Below are positions 62,718-64,000 of a stretch of 64,000 nt of DNA, in pieces (positions within the stretch are counted from its first letter, which is position 1; each line of letters starts with the position of its first letter). The stretch is taken from the NCBI GenBank assembly GCA_001297265.1, contig LIHB01000009.1, forward strand, positions 310,001 through 374,000, given 5' to 3'. The notes under the pieces are model-generated. The model saw nothing but the letters and a program-made list of their open reading frames with translations. It searched no databases and was not told where the DNA came from. This stretch comes from Mycosphaerella arachidis. Lineage: Eukaryota > Ascomycota > Dothideomycetes > Mycosphaerellales > Mycosphaerellaceae. A program made the position numbers and the translations under genes.

Positions 62718-64000
62718 ATGTTCTCCAAGAAGTTCCTCGTGGCCGCAGCAACATTCGCTGTTGCGCTCGCCCAAGATGCTCCGCCAGCGCTTGCCGCTGC
62801 CCTCAATAGCACCCAGGAGCTGTCCCAGCTCAATACTATCCTGTCGGGTTTCCCTGACTGTGAGTACTCAACTCGAATCAAAGTCGGTACACAAGGCTAA
62901 TCGACCATCAGTGCTTAGCATGCTTGCGGATGCCACCGATATTACTATCCTGGCACCAAGCAACGATGCCTTCGCGACATTCATGGAGTCCCCAGCGAAC
63001 CAGGCGGCAGCAATGAATAACGATACCCTCATGGCACTTCTCTCATACCATGTGCTCAATGGCACCGTCCTGTCAGAGAACATCACATCGACGCCAACCT
63101 TCGTAGCCTCTCTGCTAAGCAACGAAACGTACACGAATGTTACCGGCGGTCAAAGGGTCGGTGCTAGGCTCGTGGGCGGCGATGACGGCACAGCAACCAT
63201 CATCTCCGGTCTTGGCCAGCGGTCCAATGTTACCACGGCGGTAAGTACTCACACAGCAAATGCTGGCAAAGGAAGCTGAAGCATTTGTCAGGACGTTACT
63301 GTTGCCAACGGTGTCGTACACATTATCGATTCCGTACTCACCCTTCCTGTGAGCGTATCCGACACTGCCCTGCTTGCTGGCCTGACTGGCCTTGCCGGTG
63401 CTTTGGTCGCGACCAACCTTACAGAGGCCGTGGACACCACTCCCGACGTCACCATCTTCGCACCACTCAACTCCGCCTTCGAGGAGATCGGTAGTAAGTC
63501 GTTTTAGAGAGTACATACAATCGTGACTTGGCCGGCGACGTCTCAAGCTGGCTAAGCTTTCTTAGACGGCGACGCGACACGACCGCACATTAGCAGAGCC
63601 CTATATGGGTGTGCTAAGAGATGTTGCTAGCTTGGTCACGGTGGCATGGCTCTATCTAATGCCGGATTGCCGAACATCGACTGACTTCCTAATCATCATA
63701 GGTGCTCTCGCCTCGCTCACTCCCGAGCAGGCCTCCGCGATTCTGGGCTACCATGTCGTCAACGGCACTGTCGCCTACAGCAGTCTCTTGGAGAACGGTT
63801 CCAGCGTTCCCTCTATGAGCGGCCAGAACTTAACCGTCTCTATCATCGACGGAGAAGTCTTTGTAAACAGCGCCCGTGTCGTGGTATGTTCCCCCGACTA
63901 GAAACCCTTTCCAAATGAGACATCTTGGAGAGTGGTTCTAATCGCCTGCAGGCTGCTGACATCCTGGTCGCCAATGGTGTTGTACACCTTATCGATGGAG
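62718..64000 (+). CDS. Secreted fasciclin-domain (FAS1) protein, 3' end outside window
   Basis: Exons are 62718-62859, 62912-63240, 63292-63493, 63702-63883 and 63952 onward; all junctions are in phase. A signal peptide is clear (MFSKKFLVAAATFAVALAQ). The first FAS1 domain has the H1 block (ITILAPSNDAFATFM), the YH motif (LLSYHVLNGTV) and the H2 block (VTVANGVVHIIDSVL). A second FAS1 domain follows (VTIFAPLNSAFEEIGSALAS, ILGYHVVNGTVAYSS) and reaches AADILVANGVVHLIDG at the window edge. Potential N-glycosylation sites are frequent (NGT, NIT, NVT). FAS1 proteins mediate cell-surface adhesion and are usually GPI-anchored in fungi; the anchor would lie beyond the window. The introns are 52, 51, 208 and 68 bases and fit no introner-like copy. 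Confidence 0.93.

Overview
The window is nuclear DNA of a filamentous ascomycete. Its genes are split by short GT..AG introns (43 to about 200 bases) with CTNAC-type branch sites. Coding density is moderate, both strands are used and there are no operons. Several families are fungus-restricted: fasciclin, caleosin-type peroxygenase, 2EXR/F-box-like proteins, xylose reductase and the CSC1/OSCA channel family. Five introns in two genes share sequence in the manner of the introner-like elements known from Dothideomycetes. Together these suggest a dothideomycete, probably of the Capnodiales/Mycosphaerellales type. That placement is an inference from gene content and intron type.

Layout. 0-0.7 kb: the tail of DNA polymerase eta. 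0.7-9.2 kb: gene-poor, with one disordered 689-residue orphan. 9.2-12.7 kb: a three-exon orphan and a mitochondrial DUF1992 (DNAJC28-like) protein. 13.8-16.3 kb: two genes broken only by TAA/TAG codons, an orphan and an arylamine N-acetyltransferase. 17.1-18.1 kb: TatD nuclease. 18.1-20.9 kb: decayed gene pieces. 20.9-31.2 kb: caleosin, a GPI-type surface protein, a 1862-residue DDX60-like Ski2-type helicase, SYF2 and a small membrane protein. 32.5-43.8 kb: a four-span membrane protein, an F-box protein, a disordered conserved protein, Sec61 beta, xylose reductase, an LEA-like repeat protein and a HAD hydrolase. 45.4-50.8 kb: a 2EXR-type protein, dynactin p27 and the six-exon CSC1-type channel carrying three introner-like introns. 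53.2-64 kb: a broken RBR (RING-between-RING) gene, a small eIF5A-like paralogue without the hypusine loop, an F-box/TPR protein, decayed loci, two conserved proteins and a fasciclin gene running off the end.

Two signals stand out. The first is the introner-like family (five copies, all in the minus-strand genes at 10.7-12.7 and 47.6-50.8 kb). The second is a set of three otherwise well-preserved genes whose reading frames are interrupted by seven in-frame stops, all TAA or TAG and none TGA. Each could arise from a glutamine codon by one C-to-T change at CpA, the target of repeat-induced point mutation (RIP). Most intact genes here are housekeeping genes and the neighbours have no obvious joint function. 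No transposon open reading frame, tRNA, rRNA or CRISPR array was recognised.
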